Source: Mycolicibacterium madagascariense (GTDB taxonomy: Bacteria; Actinomycetota; Actinomycetes; Mycobacteriales; Mycobacteriaceae). Taken from it: a stretch of 64,000 nt of DNA. Made by a program: the position numbers and the translations under genes. The DNA is taken from contig NZ_AP022610.1 of NCBI RefSeq assembly GCF_010729665.1, positions 4,402,001-4,466,000 on the forward strand, read 5' to 3'. The notes beneath the pieces were generated by a model, which was given only the letters and a program-made list of their open reading frames with translations, ran no database searches and was not told where the DNA came from. Of this stretch, positions 1 to 12,390 are shown piece by piece (position 1 is the stretch's first letter; the number at the start of each line of letters is the position of its first letter).

Positions 1-270
1 AACGAGACCGCGGTCGTTCAAGGTGTGCAGGGTGATCGGTTGCGGTGACCGGTCGCCGTGGGGCCCGCCCGCGCTGGCCCGACGTCAGACGATCCGTGGG
101 TAGGAGTGAGACGCCTTGTACACCAATCGAACCTGGGACACGCGAGTCGTACGGCTCGCCTCGCTACTCCTGCACCCGCGGCGCAGCCGCGAGTTCCCGG
201 CCCGCCAGGAACGCCTGGTGACCGCTCAGGAACTGGCCCGCCTGGGCTTGTAGGTCACGGGGCCGGTAGG
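1..270. other. Left edge, no supported gene
   Basis: No coding sequence could be supported here. Short open stretches exist in several frames, but none has both a start with a ribosome binding site and a recognisable product. Just before the end of the next gene there is an imperfect direct repeat of the string TAGGTCACG (around 251-275). Confidence 0.4.
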
Positions 271-2997
271 TCACGACGTCGGCTTGCGCGTGACGTCGGC
301 GATGACCTGGCCGAGGGTCGCCAGGGTGCCGTGCCGCCGCCGGATGACGTCGGCGACGAGTGCGGTCCAGCCCGTCTGGTGACTTGCCCCCAGGCCCTTG
401 CCGTCATCCCCGTCGTAGTACTCGTGGAACAGCACCCCGTCGCGCCAGCGCGGGTCGTTCTGCAGCTTCTCGACCTGCCCGTAGCAGGGTCGGCGACCGT
501 TCCCGTCGACGAGGAAGAGGCCGACCAGACGCTGCCACAGGTCGGCGGCGACGACGTCGAGGGACGCGGACGATCCCGAGCCGGTGGGGTATTCGACCTC
601 GAGGTCCGCACCGAAGAACTCGTGGTACCGCTCGAGCGCCCGCGCGATCAGGTAGTTCAGCGGAAACCACACGGGCCCACGCCAATTGGAGTTGCCGCCG
701 AACATCGCCGTCGTCGACTCGGCGGGCTCGTAGTCGATGCCGGCCCGCACCCCCGCGATCACGATCGAGTAGGGGTGGTCGCGGTGGTACCGCGACAGCG
801 AGCGCAAGCCGTTGGGAGAGAGGAACTCCTGCGGGTCGAACAACTTCGCGCAGGCGCGTCGGACCCGGTCGCTACTGGTGACGCCGATCAGCGTCTGCCC
901 CCGTCCGGCCCGAGCGTGCAGGATGCCGCCTGCCGCAAGGCCGCCATCGCGTCGGTCCTGTTGTCGGCGAAGGTAATCGGCGAACCGCTTGTTGGTGACC
1001 AGCGTGCGGTCCAGAGCCTCGTCGTCGACGACGGCGACCGCGAGCAGCGGGATCACCGCGGCGATCGAACGCACCCGCAGGGGGACGGCGCTCCCGTCGG
1101 GCATCACCACGCGGTCGTAGAACAGCCCGTCCTGCTCGTCCCACACCCCCACCGTGTCGAGGGCTTCGGCGATGCCTGCGAAGTGCTCCAGGAACTTCTG
1201 CACGAGGTCGATCGCCGGCCGGTGCCCCGAGAGGTCCAGGATCGTCGCGATCATCGCCATCCACAGCGCATAGGTCGCCATCCATCCGGTGGCGTCGGAC
1301 TGCTCCAGGACGCCGTCGATGGGCAGGTGCGAACGGTTCAGCGGGCCGATGTTGTCCAGCCCCATGAAGCCGCCCTCGAAGACGTTCGAGCCGTCGACGT
1401 CCTCGCGGTTCACCCACCACGTGAAGTTGACGAGCAGCTTGTCGAAGATGCGGCTGAGGAAGTCTATGTCGCGGCCCCCGTCGATCGCGAAGATCTCCAG
1501 GGCGGCCCACGCCTGGACGGGCGGGTTGACGTCGCCGAAGTCCCACTCGTAGGCGGGCAGTGCGCCGTTGGGATGCTGGAACCACTCCCGGCACAGCAGA
1601 CTGAGCTGGTACTTGGCGAACGCGGGGTCGACGTGGGTGAGCGCGACGCACTGGAAGGCCAGATCCCACGCCGCGAACCACGGGTACTCCCACGTGTCGG
1701 GCATCGACATGACGTCGAGGGCTTGGAAGGTGCGCCACTTGCCGTTTCGGATGTCCTTGCGATTCGGTGGTGGTGGCGGCTGAGCGGGATCCCCGTCGAG
1801 CCAGCGCGCGACGTCGTAGTAGTAGAACTGCTTGCACCAGAGCAGTCCCGCGAACGCCTGCCGCATCACCGCGGCCTCGTCGGGCGAGGCGGCGGCCGGG
1901 GTCAGGCCGGCGTAGAACTCGTCGGCCTCAGCCCTTCTCGTCTCGATCACGCGGGTGAAGTCGTCGGCGAGCGCGCTCGACGGCTCGGGCTCGGCGCCCG
2001 TCGGGCGCAACCGCAGCCGCAACCGCGCGGTCTCCCCCGGCGCCACGGTCAGCCGGTACCACGCCGCACACTTGGTGCCCCGCCGGGCCGGGTTGACGGT
2101 GTCGGCGCCTGTGACGACGTGATCGTTGATCCCGTCCTTGGGCCACGACGACGTCGGCGGTGCGCCGAAGAGGCGTGCGACGTTGGTCTCGTTGTCACAG
2201 AACAGCAGAGTGGGTTCGGCACCGAGATGATTTGTGCTGCAGAGTAATTCGAGCGGCCCGAGGAAGGGGTGCGTCAACCCGACCGTCGCGTCGGACGTGG
2301 CGACGAGTTCCTCGGGGGGCCCGCTCAGGTCGTCCCAGGCCCAGGTGTTGCGCCACCACAGCGTCGGCAGCACGTGGAGGACGTCGGCGTCGGGTCCGAC
2401 GTTCGTCACCTCGATCGTCATCAGGACGTCGGTCGGCCCGCCCTTGGCGTAGGCGACGTCGACGACCCAGTACCTGTCGTCGTCGAAGATGCCGGTGTCG
2501 AGCAGTTCGTACTCGGGATCGAGCCGGCTGCGGTTGCGGTTCTCCTCGATCAGGTCCTCGTACGGAAACGCCTGCTGCGGATAGTGATAGCGCCAGGTGT
2601 TCCAGGCGTGGCTGGGCACCGCGTCGCGGAACCACCAGTACTCCTTGACGTCCTCGCCGTGGTTGCCCTCGTGGCCGGTCAGGCCAAATGCCCGTTCCTT
2701 GAGGATCGGATCGCGTCCGTTCCACAGCGCCAGGGCCAGGCACAGCCGCTGCTCGACGTCGCACCAGCCGGCCAGTCCGTCCTCACCCCAGCGGTAGGCG
2801 CGTGACCGCGCGTGGTCGTGCGGCAGGTAGTTCCAGGCGTCGCCGTCGGCGCTGTAGTCCTCGCGGACCGTGCCCCACTGGCGTTCGCTGAGGTAAGGGC
2901 CCCAGAGATACCAGTCGCTGGCTCGCCGCAGCCCGAGGTCGAGCCTGCCGAACCCGTCGATGCGCTGCCGTTCTGCACCATGGCCGCTGACCGCCAT
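271..2997 (-). CDS. GH63/MGH1-like glycoside hydrolase
   Basis: This 908-residue protein looks like a cytosolic glucosidase of the GH63/MGH1-like (alpha/alpha)6-barrel group. Members hydrolyse alpha-glucosides or glucosyl/mannosyl-glycerate-type osmolytes; the substrate cannot be read from the sequence. An N-terminal beta-rich half precedes a barrel half. Recognisable patches are EYWWFRDAVPSHAWNTW near residue 110, WDLAFQCVALTHVDP in the barrel, and the C-terminal SNWRGPVWFPLNYLI and HQTGWTALVA blocks with likely catalytic acids. No signal peptide is visible. The ATG at 2997 was chosen because AGGAGG lies five bases before it; the GTG at 3003 overlaps that Shine-Dalgarno. It lies downstream of the proline genes on the same strand but is separated from them by a strong hairpin. 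Family assignment is by recognition, not alignment. Confidence 0.8.
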   Translation of the reverse strand: MAVSGHGAERQRIDGFGRLDLGLRRASDWYLWGPYLSERQWGTVREDYSADGDAWNYLPHDHARSRAYRWGEDGLAGWCDVEQRLCLALALWNGRDPILKERAFGLTGHEGNHGEDVKEYWWFRDAVPSHAWNTWRYHYPQQAFPYEDLIEENRNRSRLDPEYELLDTGIFDDDRYWVVDVAYAKGGPTDVLMTIEVTNVGPDADVLHVLPTLWWRNTWAWDDLSGPPEELVATSDATVGLTHPFLGPLELLCSTNHLGAEPTLLFCDNETNVARLFGAPPTSSWPKDGINDHVVTGADTVNPARRGTKCAAWYRLTVAPGETARLRLRLRPTGAEPEPSSALADDFTRVIETRRAEADEFYAGLTPAAASPDEAAVMRQAFAGLLWCKQFYYYDVARWLDGDPAQPPPPPNRKDIRNGKWRTFQALDVMSMPDTWEYPWFAAWDLAFQCVALTHVDPAFAKYQLSLLCREWFQHPNGALPAYEWDFGDVNPPVQAWAALEIFAIDGGRDIDFLSRIFDKLLVNFTWWVNREDVDGSNVFEGGFMGLDNIGPLNRSHLPIDGVLEQSDATGWMATYALWMAMIATILDLSGHRPAIDLVQKFLEHFAGIAEALDTVGVWDEQDGLFYDRVVMPDGSAVPLRVRSIAAVIPLLAVAVVDDEALDRTLVTNKRFADYLRRQQDRRDGGLAAGGILHARAGRGQTLIGVTSSDRVRRACAKLFDPQEFLSPNGLRSLSRYHRDHPYSIVIAGVRAGIDYEPAESTTAMFGGNSNWRGPVWFPLNYLIARALERYHEFFGADLEVEYPTGSGSSASLDVVAADLWQRLVGLFLVDGNGRRPCYGQVEKLQNDPRWRDGVLFHEYYDGDDGKGLGASHQTGWTALVADVIRRRHGTLATLGQVIADVTRKPTS

Positions 2998-3043
2998 GCA
3001 CACCTCCTGCGGGACGCGGCCAGCCTAGTGCTCGCACAACTCG

Positions 3044-3108
3044 CCCGCTGAGACTGCGGGGAGATCGCGATTCGACCCCGATTCGCGATCTCCCCGCAGC
3101 CTCAGCGG
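3044..3108. terminator. Strong hairpin after pruB
   Basis: A nearly perfect inverted repeat of about 27 base pairs (arms near 3044-3070 and 3084-3108, one mismatch) with a short loop lies between the pruB stop and the glycosidase start. No T-run follows it, which is normal for mycobacterial hairpin terminators. It probably ends the pruA-pruB transcript. Confidence 0.65.
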
Positions 3109-3120
3109 GGGTGGGCGTGC

Positions 3121-4073
3121 TCAGTGCCGGCGCTCGGCCAACGCGCGCAGGAAGAAGGTCAGGTTGGCGGGCCGCTCGGCGATGCGGCGCACGAAGTACC
3201 CGTACCACTGGGTGCCGAAGGGCACGTACACCCGGACGTGGTTGCCCCCGTCGGCGAGCCTGCGCTGCTCCCCATCGCGGATGCCGTAGAGCATCTGGTA
3301 CTCGAAATCGTCGACGCTCCTGCGGTGTTCGGCCGCCATGGCGGGGACGGCCGCGATGACGGCCGGATCGTGCGAGGCGACCATCGGGTAGCCGTCGCCT
3401 GCCATCAGCACGCGCAGGCAGCGCAGGTAGGACGCGGTGACCTCGTCGGCGTCGCGGTAGGCCACCGAGGCGGGCTCGTCATAGGCGCCCTTGCACAGGC
3501 GGATTCGCGCTCCCGCGAGGTCCGCGCAGTCACCCTCGGTGCGCTTGAGGTAGGCCTGCAGAACCGTGCCCAGCCACGGGAAGTCGACCCGCAGGTCGGT
3601 CACGATCGACAGCGTCGAGTCGGTGGTCGTGTGGTCCTCGGCGTCGATCGTCACCCACGCGCCGAGGTCGCGGGCGTGCGAGCAGATGGCGTGGGCGTTC
3701 TCGGTGGCGATCTTGTCGCCGTCGCGCGGCAGCGCCTGGCCGAGTGCCGACAACTTCAGCGACACCTCCAGCGGTCGGGGACCATCGCCGCGCTCGCCCC
3801 GTTCACCGAGCGCGTCGAGGAGGCCGCGGTAGGCCCGCACGGTGGACTCGGCCGCCTCGGCGTCGCCGACGTCCTCGCCGAGGTAGTCGATCGAGACGTA
3901 GCGCCGCGAATCACGAAGGGCCGCAACGGACGTCAGCGCGTCCTCGACGGTCTCCCCAGGCACGAAGCGGTGGACCACCTCGCGGGTGACGGGCAGTCGC
4001 TCGGCCGTGCGGCGCAGGCCGTCGGACCGTGCGGCGGCCAGGATGGTCGGCCGGGCGAACCGCTGGAACATGC

Positions 4074-4077
<4 letters not shown>
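3121..4077 (-). CDS. pruB: Proline dehydrogenase PruB
   Basis: Monofunctional FAD-dependent proline dehydrogenase (318 residues) that oxidises L-proline to pyrroline-5-carboxylate and passes electrons to the respiratory chain. It folds as a beta/alpha barrel. Visible markers are TIDAEDHTTTDSTL near the middle, RLCKGAYDEP, and the C-terminal GYFVRRIAERPANL, which matches the conserved Y-x3-RRxAE substrate/flavin motif. The size fits mycobacterial PruB (Rv1188). The ATG at 4077 overlaps the pruA stop as ATGA and has GGAGGG six bases upstream, so translation is probably coupled. An upstream in-frame extension lies wholly inside pruA and was rejected. The product is the substrate for the pruA enzyme just upstream. 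Confidence 0.95.
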
Positions 4078-5717
<1,640 letters not shown>

Positions 5718-5799
5718 GTGATCAGGGTCTCTCCTGCGACCCGCGCATCCGTTGGCCGATCGGACAGACATCAGCCCCTCCTCCCGTAGGATCGGCCAA

Positions 5800-7371
5800 G
5801 TGACCGCGGCCGGCGTCGGACTCGGCCAGCTGCTCCTCGCGCTCGACGCGACGATGGTGACGCTGGTGGAGGCGCCGCGCGGCCTCGACCTCCCCGTCGC
5901 GTCGGCCGCGCTCATCGACGCCGACGACGTCCGGCTCGGGCTGTCGCTCGCAACCGGTGCCGCGGACGTGTTCTTCCTGCTCGGGGTCGACGACGGTGAC
6001 GTGCTGGGGTGGCTGGCGCAGCAGGCCAGGGCCCCGGCCGCGATCTTCCTCAAGGAGCCGTCGGACGCGGTGGTGATGCGGGCGGTCGCCGCGGGCACGG
6101 CCGTCGTCGCCGTCGAACCGCGGGCGCGCTGGGAGCGGCTGTACCGCCTCGTCGACCACGTCTTCGAACACCACGGCGATCGGGAGGACCCGCTCTACGA
6201 TTCGAGCACCGACCTGTTCGGGCTGGCCCAGTCGATCGCCGACCGCACGCACGCCCTGGTGAGCATCGAGGACGTCCAGTCGCACGTGCTGGCGTACTCC
6301 GCCTCCAACGACGGGGCCGACGAGTTGCGGCGGCTGTCGATCCTGGGTCGCGCCGGACCGCCGGAACACCTCGCCTGGATCGGGCGGGCAGGCATCTTCG
6401 ACGCACTGCGCGTCACCGGCGACGTGGTGCGCATCGACGCCAGGCCCGAACTCGGTCTGCGCCCGCGCCGCGCGGTCGGCATTCACCACGCCGTCGCCGA
6501 TCGTCGGCGCGGACCCGCGTTCGCGGGCACCATCTGGCTGCAGGAGGGGGCCCGACCGCTGGCCGAGGATGCCGACGACGTCCTGCGCGGCGCGGCGGTG
6601 CTGGCCGCGCGCATCATCTCGCGCCTGGCCGCGGCGCCGTCCACCCACGCGATGCGGGTGCAGGAGGTGCTCGGCCTGCGCGACGCCGATCGCACCGCGG
6701 TGGCGAACGCCGCACGCGAACTCGGCATCGAGACCGACGGCCACGTCGCCGTCGTCGGCTTCGACGGTGCGGACGCCTCGGTGCGGCTGGCCGAGGTACT
6801 TGCGTTGAGCGCCAGTGCCTTTCGGTCCGACGCCCAGGTGGCGGCCAATGCGTCGCGCGTCTACGTCCTGCTCCCCGACACCGGTCGACCCGCCGCGGTG
6901 ACGTCATGGATCCGCGGCACGATCGCCGCGCTGCGATCCGAGCTGGGGCTGACGTTGCGGGCCGTGATCGCCACGCCCCCAACGGGTCTCGCGGGCGTGG
7001 CGGCCGCGCGGGCAGAGGTCGACCGGGTGCTCGACAGCGCCAAGCGCCGCCCCGGCGCCATCGGTCAGGTGACGTCGCTGGCCGAGTCCCGCACGACGGT
7101 GGTGCTCGACGAGATCGTCACGATGATCGGCGCCGACGACCGACTCGTCGACCCGCGGGTGCGCGAGCTGCGCGAGGGCGATCCCGTCCTGGCCGACACC
7201 CTGCGGGCCTACCTGGACAGCTTCGGCGAGGTGGGCGCGGCGGCCCAGTGGTTGCACGTACACCCCAACACGGTGCGCTACCGCGTGCGCCGGATCGAGG
7301 AGATCCTGGGCACCTCGCTCGCGGATCCCGATGTGAGACTGGTGCTTTCGCTGAGCCTGCGCGCCCTGTAG
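5800..7371 (+). CDS. pruC: PucR-family regulator PruC
   Basis: Transcription factor of the PucR/CdaR type (523 residues from the chosen start) that is known in mycobacteria (Rv1186c) to activate proline utilisation genes. An N-terminal PucR sensory region and a GGDEF-like middle are followed by a C-terminal helix-turn-helix (HTH_30) visible as VGAAAQWLHVHPNTVRYRVRR. It is transcribed divergently from pruA, with about 80 bases between them that must hold both promoters. The GTG at 5800 was preferred because the longer TTG start at 5752 would place coding sequence almost up to pruA, yet the longer form is closer to the annotated M. tuberculosis length, so the start is uncertain. Confidence 0.88.
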   Translation: MTAAGVGLGQLLLALDATMVTLVEAPRGLDLPVASAALIDADDVRLGLSLATGAADVFFLLGVDDGDVLGWLAQQARAPAAIFLKEPSDAVVMRAVAAGTAVVAVEPRARWERLYRLVDHVFEHHGDREDPLYDSSTDLFGLAQSIADRTHALVSIEDVQSHVLAYSASNDGADELRRLSILGRAGPPEHLAWIGRAGIFDALRVTGDVVRIDARPELGLRPRRAVGIHHAVADRRRGPAFAGTIWLQEGARPLAEDADDVLRGAAVLAARIISRLAAAPSTHAMRVQEVLGLRDADRTAVANAARELGIETDGHVAVVGFDGADASVRLAEVLALSASAFRSDAQVAANASRVYVLLPDTGRPAAVTSWIRGTIAALRSELGLTLRAVIATPPTGLAGVAAARAEVDRVLDSAKRRPGAIGQVTSLAESRTTVVLDEIVTMIGADDRLVDPRVRELREGDPVLADTLRAYLDSFGEVGAAAQWLHVHPNTVRYRVRRIEEILGTSLADPDVRLVLSLSLRAL

Positions 7372-7392
7372 CTCGTGTCAGGCCGCAGCTTG

Positions 7393-8484
7393 TCAGATGA
7401 GGCGGGCGGCCGCCGCGTCGATCCGCTCGTCGGTGGCCGTCAGCGCCATCCGCACGTGCCTGGCACCGCGTGGGCCGTAGAACTCGCCGGGCGCGACCAG
7501 GATGCCGAGCTGCGCCAGCGAGGCGACGGTGTCGCGGCAGGGCTCGTCGCGCGTCGCCCACAGGTACAGGCCCGCCTCGGAGTGGTCGACGGTGAAGCCC
7601 GCGGCGAGCACCGCCGCCAGCAGCACCTCGCGGCGGCGGGCGTATCGCTCCCGCTGCACCTTCTCGTGCGCGTCGTCGTCGAGGGCGGCCACCATGGCGG
7701 CCTGGATCGGCGTCGGCACCATCATCCCCGCGTGCTTGCGCACGGCGAGCAACTCGGCCACCACGGCGGGATCGCCCGCGACGAAGCCCGCCCGGTAGCC
7801 GGCCAGCGACGAGGTCTTCGACAGCGAGTGGATCGCGAGCAGACCGGTGTGGTCGCCCTCGCACACCGAGGGGTGCAGCACCGAGACCGGCGACGCGTCG
7901 GGGTCCCAACCCAGCCCCAGGTAGCACTCGTCGGAGGCGACGAGCGCCCCCCGCTCACGGGCCCACGCGACGACCTTGCGCAGGTGGTCCACGCCGAGCA
8001 CCGCGCCCGTCGGGTTGCTGGGGGAATTGACGAAGACGAGTCGCGGGGACCGTGGACCCAGCTGCGTCAGCGAATCGGCGGCGACGACCTCGGCACCGGC
8101 CAGCCGCGCGCCGACGTCGTAGGTCGGGTACGCCAGTTCGGGGACGACGACGAGGTCGTCACGGCCGAGGTTGAGCAGCGTCGGCAACCAGGCGATGGCC
8201 TCCTTGGTCCCGATGACCGGCAGCACGGCGGCCTCGGCGACGTCGGTGATGCCGTAGCGCCGCTGCAGCGCGGTCACCGCCGCTGCCCGCAGCGCGGGGG
8301 TGCCCGCCGTGGTCGGGTAGCCGGGTGCCGAACTGGCCGCCGCGAGCGCATCGCGGATGACCGGGGCTACCGGGTCGACCGGCGTCCCGACGGACAGGTC
8401 GACGATGCCGTCGGGGTGGGCCCTGGACGCGGCCGTCGCGTCGGCGAGGGTGTCCCAGGGGAAGACCGGCAGCGCCGCCGACAG
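7393..8484 (-). CDS. dapC: N-succinyldiaminopimelate aminotransferase
   Basis: PLP-dependent class I/II aminotransferase of lysine/meso-DAP biosynthesis (DapC, Rv1178 homologue), 363 residues. Visible are NSPSNPTG, SDECYLGLGWD and the PLP-lysine motif HSLSKTSSLAGYRAGF. The N-terminus begins like the family (SAALPVFPWDTLADA). However, the fdxC stop TGA lies in the same frame at 8502-8500, and the only plausible initiator between that stop and the conserved N-terminus is a CTG at 8484; no ATG, GTG or TTG is available. The first conventional start (GTG, 8277) would delete about 70 conserved residues. The gene is probably translated by coupling to fdxC with a CTG start, unless there is a sequence error. 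Confidence 0.9.
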   Translation of the reverse strand: MSAALPVFPWDTLADATAASRAHPDGIVDLSVGTPVDPVAPVIRDALAAASSAPGYPTTAGTPALRAAAVTALQRRYGITDVAEAAVLPVIGTKEAIAWLPTLLNLGRDDLVVVPELAYPTYDVGARLAGAEVVAADSLTQLGPRSPRLVFVNSPSNPTGAVLGVDHLRKVVAWARERGALVASDECYLGLGWDPDASPVSVLHPSVCEGDHTGLLAIHSLSKTSSLAGYRAGFVAGDPAVVAELLAVRKHAGMMVPTPIQAAMVAALDDDAHEKVQRERYARRREVLLAAVLAAGFTVDHSEAGLYLWATRDEPCRDTVASLAQLGILVAPGEFYGPRGARHVRMALTATDERIDAAAARLI

Positions 8485-8499
8485 TGGCCCGGCCGTTGG

Positions 8500-8823
8500 T
8501 CAGTCCTCGCCCTGGGGGGCCATGTCCTTGATGGCCTGCGGATCGTTGTCGGTCTGGCCGACCTTCGACGCGCCGCCGGGCGAGCCGAGCTCAGCGAAGA
8601 AGTCCGCGTTGTGCTGGGTGTAGCCGCTCCACTGATCCGGGACGTCATCCTCGTAGTAGATGGCCTCCACCGGGCAGACCGGCTCGCACGCACCGCAGTC
8701 CACGCACTCGTCGGGGTGGATGTACAGCATGCGTGCGCCCTCGTAGATGCAGTCGACGGGGCACTCCTCGATGCATGCCTTGTCCTTCACGTCGACACAG
8801 GGTTCGGCAATGGTGTACGTCAC
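8500..8823 (-). CDS. fdxC: Seven-iron ferredoxin FdxC
   Basis: Small [3Fe-4S][4Fe-4S] ferredoxin of 107 residues, an electron carrier for cytosolic redox enzymes (Rv1177 homologue). The two cluster motifs are [17 protein letters not shown] near the N-terminus and [15 protein letters not shown] at residues 40-54, with a C-terminal extension typical of actinobacterial seven-iron ferredoxins. The GTG start at 8823 is preceded by AGGAGAG. dapC follows on the same strand with no usual start codon, so the two are probably one transcript. The partner enzyme is not shown by the sequence; an F420 or cytochrome P450 system is possible. Confidence 0.95.
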   Translation of the reverse strand: MTYTIAEPCVDVKDKACIEECPVDCIYEGARMLYIHPDECVDCGACEPVCPVEAIYYEDDVPDQWSGYTQHNADFFAELGSPGGASKVGQTDNDPQAIKDMAPQGED

Positions 8824-9072
8824 TGATGTCTCTCCTGTCCAGTGGGCTGCCGGTCGGTGGGGACCTGGGTCGGACCCCTGCGAAGCCGAAGCAAGTATGC
8901 GTTGCCGATACCTGCACGCCTGTCTCAGTGTGTCCTAACTTCGCGCGCCGCCCGCGAAGGCGCCGCGCGGTTACTGATACTAGACGTCTCACATACAGCT
9001 CGCCTAGTCGTCTTTAGGGGTGTGTTCCTGCGGTTTCCGGCCCGGTCGACGCGTGGTTCGCGGCGACGTCGC

Positions 9073-9086
9073 TGCAACTAGTTGCA
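9073..9086. promoter_or_regulatory. Perfect palindrome TGCAACTAGTTGCA
   Basis: A perfect 14-base palindrome lies 31 bases before the GTG of the PadR-family gene, inside the divergent fdxC/padR intergenic region. This is the expected position for an autoregulatory operator bound by a dimeric winged-helix protein. The link to the adjacent regulator is inference. Confidence 0.65.
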
Positions 9087-9117
9087 TAGGACCCGCGGTT
9101 GCGCTTACGGTGCCGTC

Positions 9118-11684
<2,567 letters not shown>

Positions 11685-11697
11685 TTCCCCGCGCGAA

Positions 11698-11747
11698 CAG
11701 CCGCAAAGGTGTTCGACGTGCGGCGTGTCGCGACACCTTTGCGGCTG
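11698..11747. terminator. Hairpin between convergent fadH and yceI
   Basis: A perfect 15-bp inverted repeat, arms 11698-11712 and 11733-11747 with a 20-base loop, lies between two convergent genes. It can form in both RNAs and is a good candidate for a bidirectional terminator. No T-run follows. Confidence 0.65.
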
Positions 11748-11760
11748 CTCGGCGTGGAGA

Positions 11761-12309
11761 TCAGGCCTGCCTGAGCGCCTCGATCTCGAGGGTGATGGTG
11801 ACCTTGTCGCCGACGACGGCGCCACCGGTCTCCAGCGGCATGTCGATGTCGATGCCGAAGTCCTTGCGGTTCAGCACGACCGACGCCTCGAAGCCGGCGA
11901 CCTCGCCATGGCCCATGCCGGGGTTGCGACCGTTGAACTCGAGCTTCAGCGCGATCGGCTTGGTGACGCCCTTGAGGGTGAAGTCACCGTCGAGCACGTA
12001 GTCCCCACCATCGGCGCGCAGTCCGGTCGAGACGAACGTCGCGGTCGGGTACTTCTCGACGTCGAAGAAGTCGGCGGACTTGACGTGGGCGTCGCGCTGC
12101 TCGTTGCCGGTGTCGAGCGAGTCGACCGCGATCTCGGCGGTGACCGACGGCGTGCCGTCCTCGGCGACGACGATGGCGCCGCTGAAGGCCTTGAACGTGC
12201 CGCGGACCTTGCTGACGACGAGGTGGCGTACGGAGAAGCCGATCGACGAGTGGACGGGGTCGATGGCCCAGGTTCCGGTGCTGAGTTCGTTCGCTACGGA
12301 TGCGGTCAT
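11761..12309 (-). CDS. YceI-family lipid-binding protein
   Basis: YceI-like protein (182 residues) with the lipocalin-like beta-barrel that binds long isoprenoid or amphiphilic molecules. The start of the domain is TWAIDPVHSSIGFSVRHLVV, followed by VRGTFKAFSG, DAHVKSADFFDVEKYPTATF and a terminal VGDKVTITLEIEA strand, which is the full family pattern. No signal peptide or transmembrane segment is visible, so it is cytosolic or exported by an unrecognised route. The ATG at 12309 has AAGGAG upstream; a longer in-frame start at 12357 lacks family similarity. The physiological ligand is unknown. Confidence 0.9.
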   Translation of the reverse strand: MTASVANELSTGTWAIDPVHSSIGFSVRHLVVSKVRGTFKAFSGAIVVAEDGTPSVTAEIAVDSLDTGNEQRDAHVKSADFFDVEKYPTATFVSTGLRADGGDYVLDGDFTLKGVTKPIALKLEFNGRNPGMGHGEVAGFEASVVLNRKDFGIDIDMPLETGGAVVGDKVTITLEIEALRQA

Positions 12310-12390
12310 GGTGCGTCTCCTTGGCTCGGGGCCGGCCTTCCCGGCACCTCGCTCCATGCAAACGGACCGCAGTCCGATTTTGTTCCGCTG

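Noticed and set aside
1..120. Possible gene fragment at the left edge
   Set aside because: Short frames such as the minus-strand TLHTLNDRGLV lack an identifiable start and are too short to judge.
58..2247. 729-codon open frame on the plus strand opposite the glycosidase
   Set aside because: Arg/Pro/Val-rich translation without domains, fully antisense to a clear GH63-like protein; an effect of GC-rich codon use.
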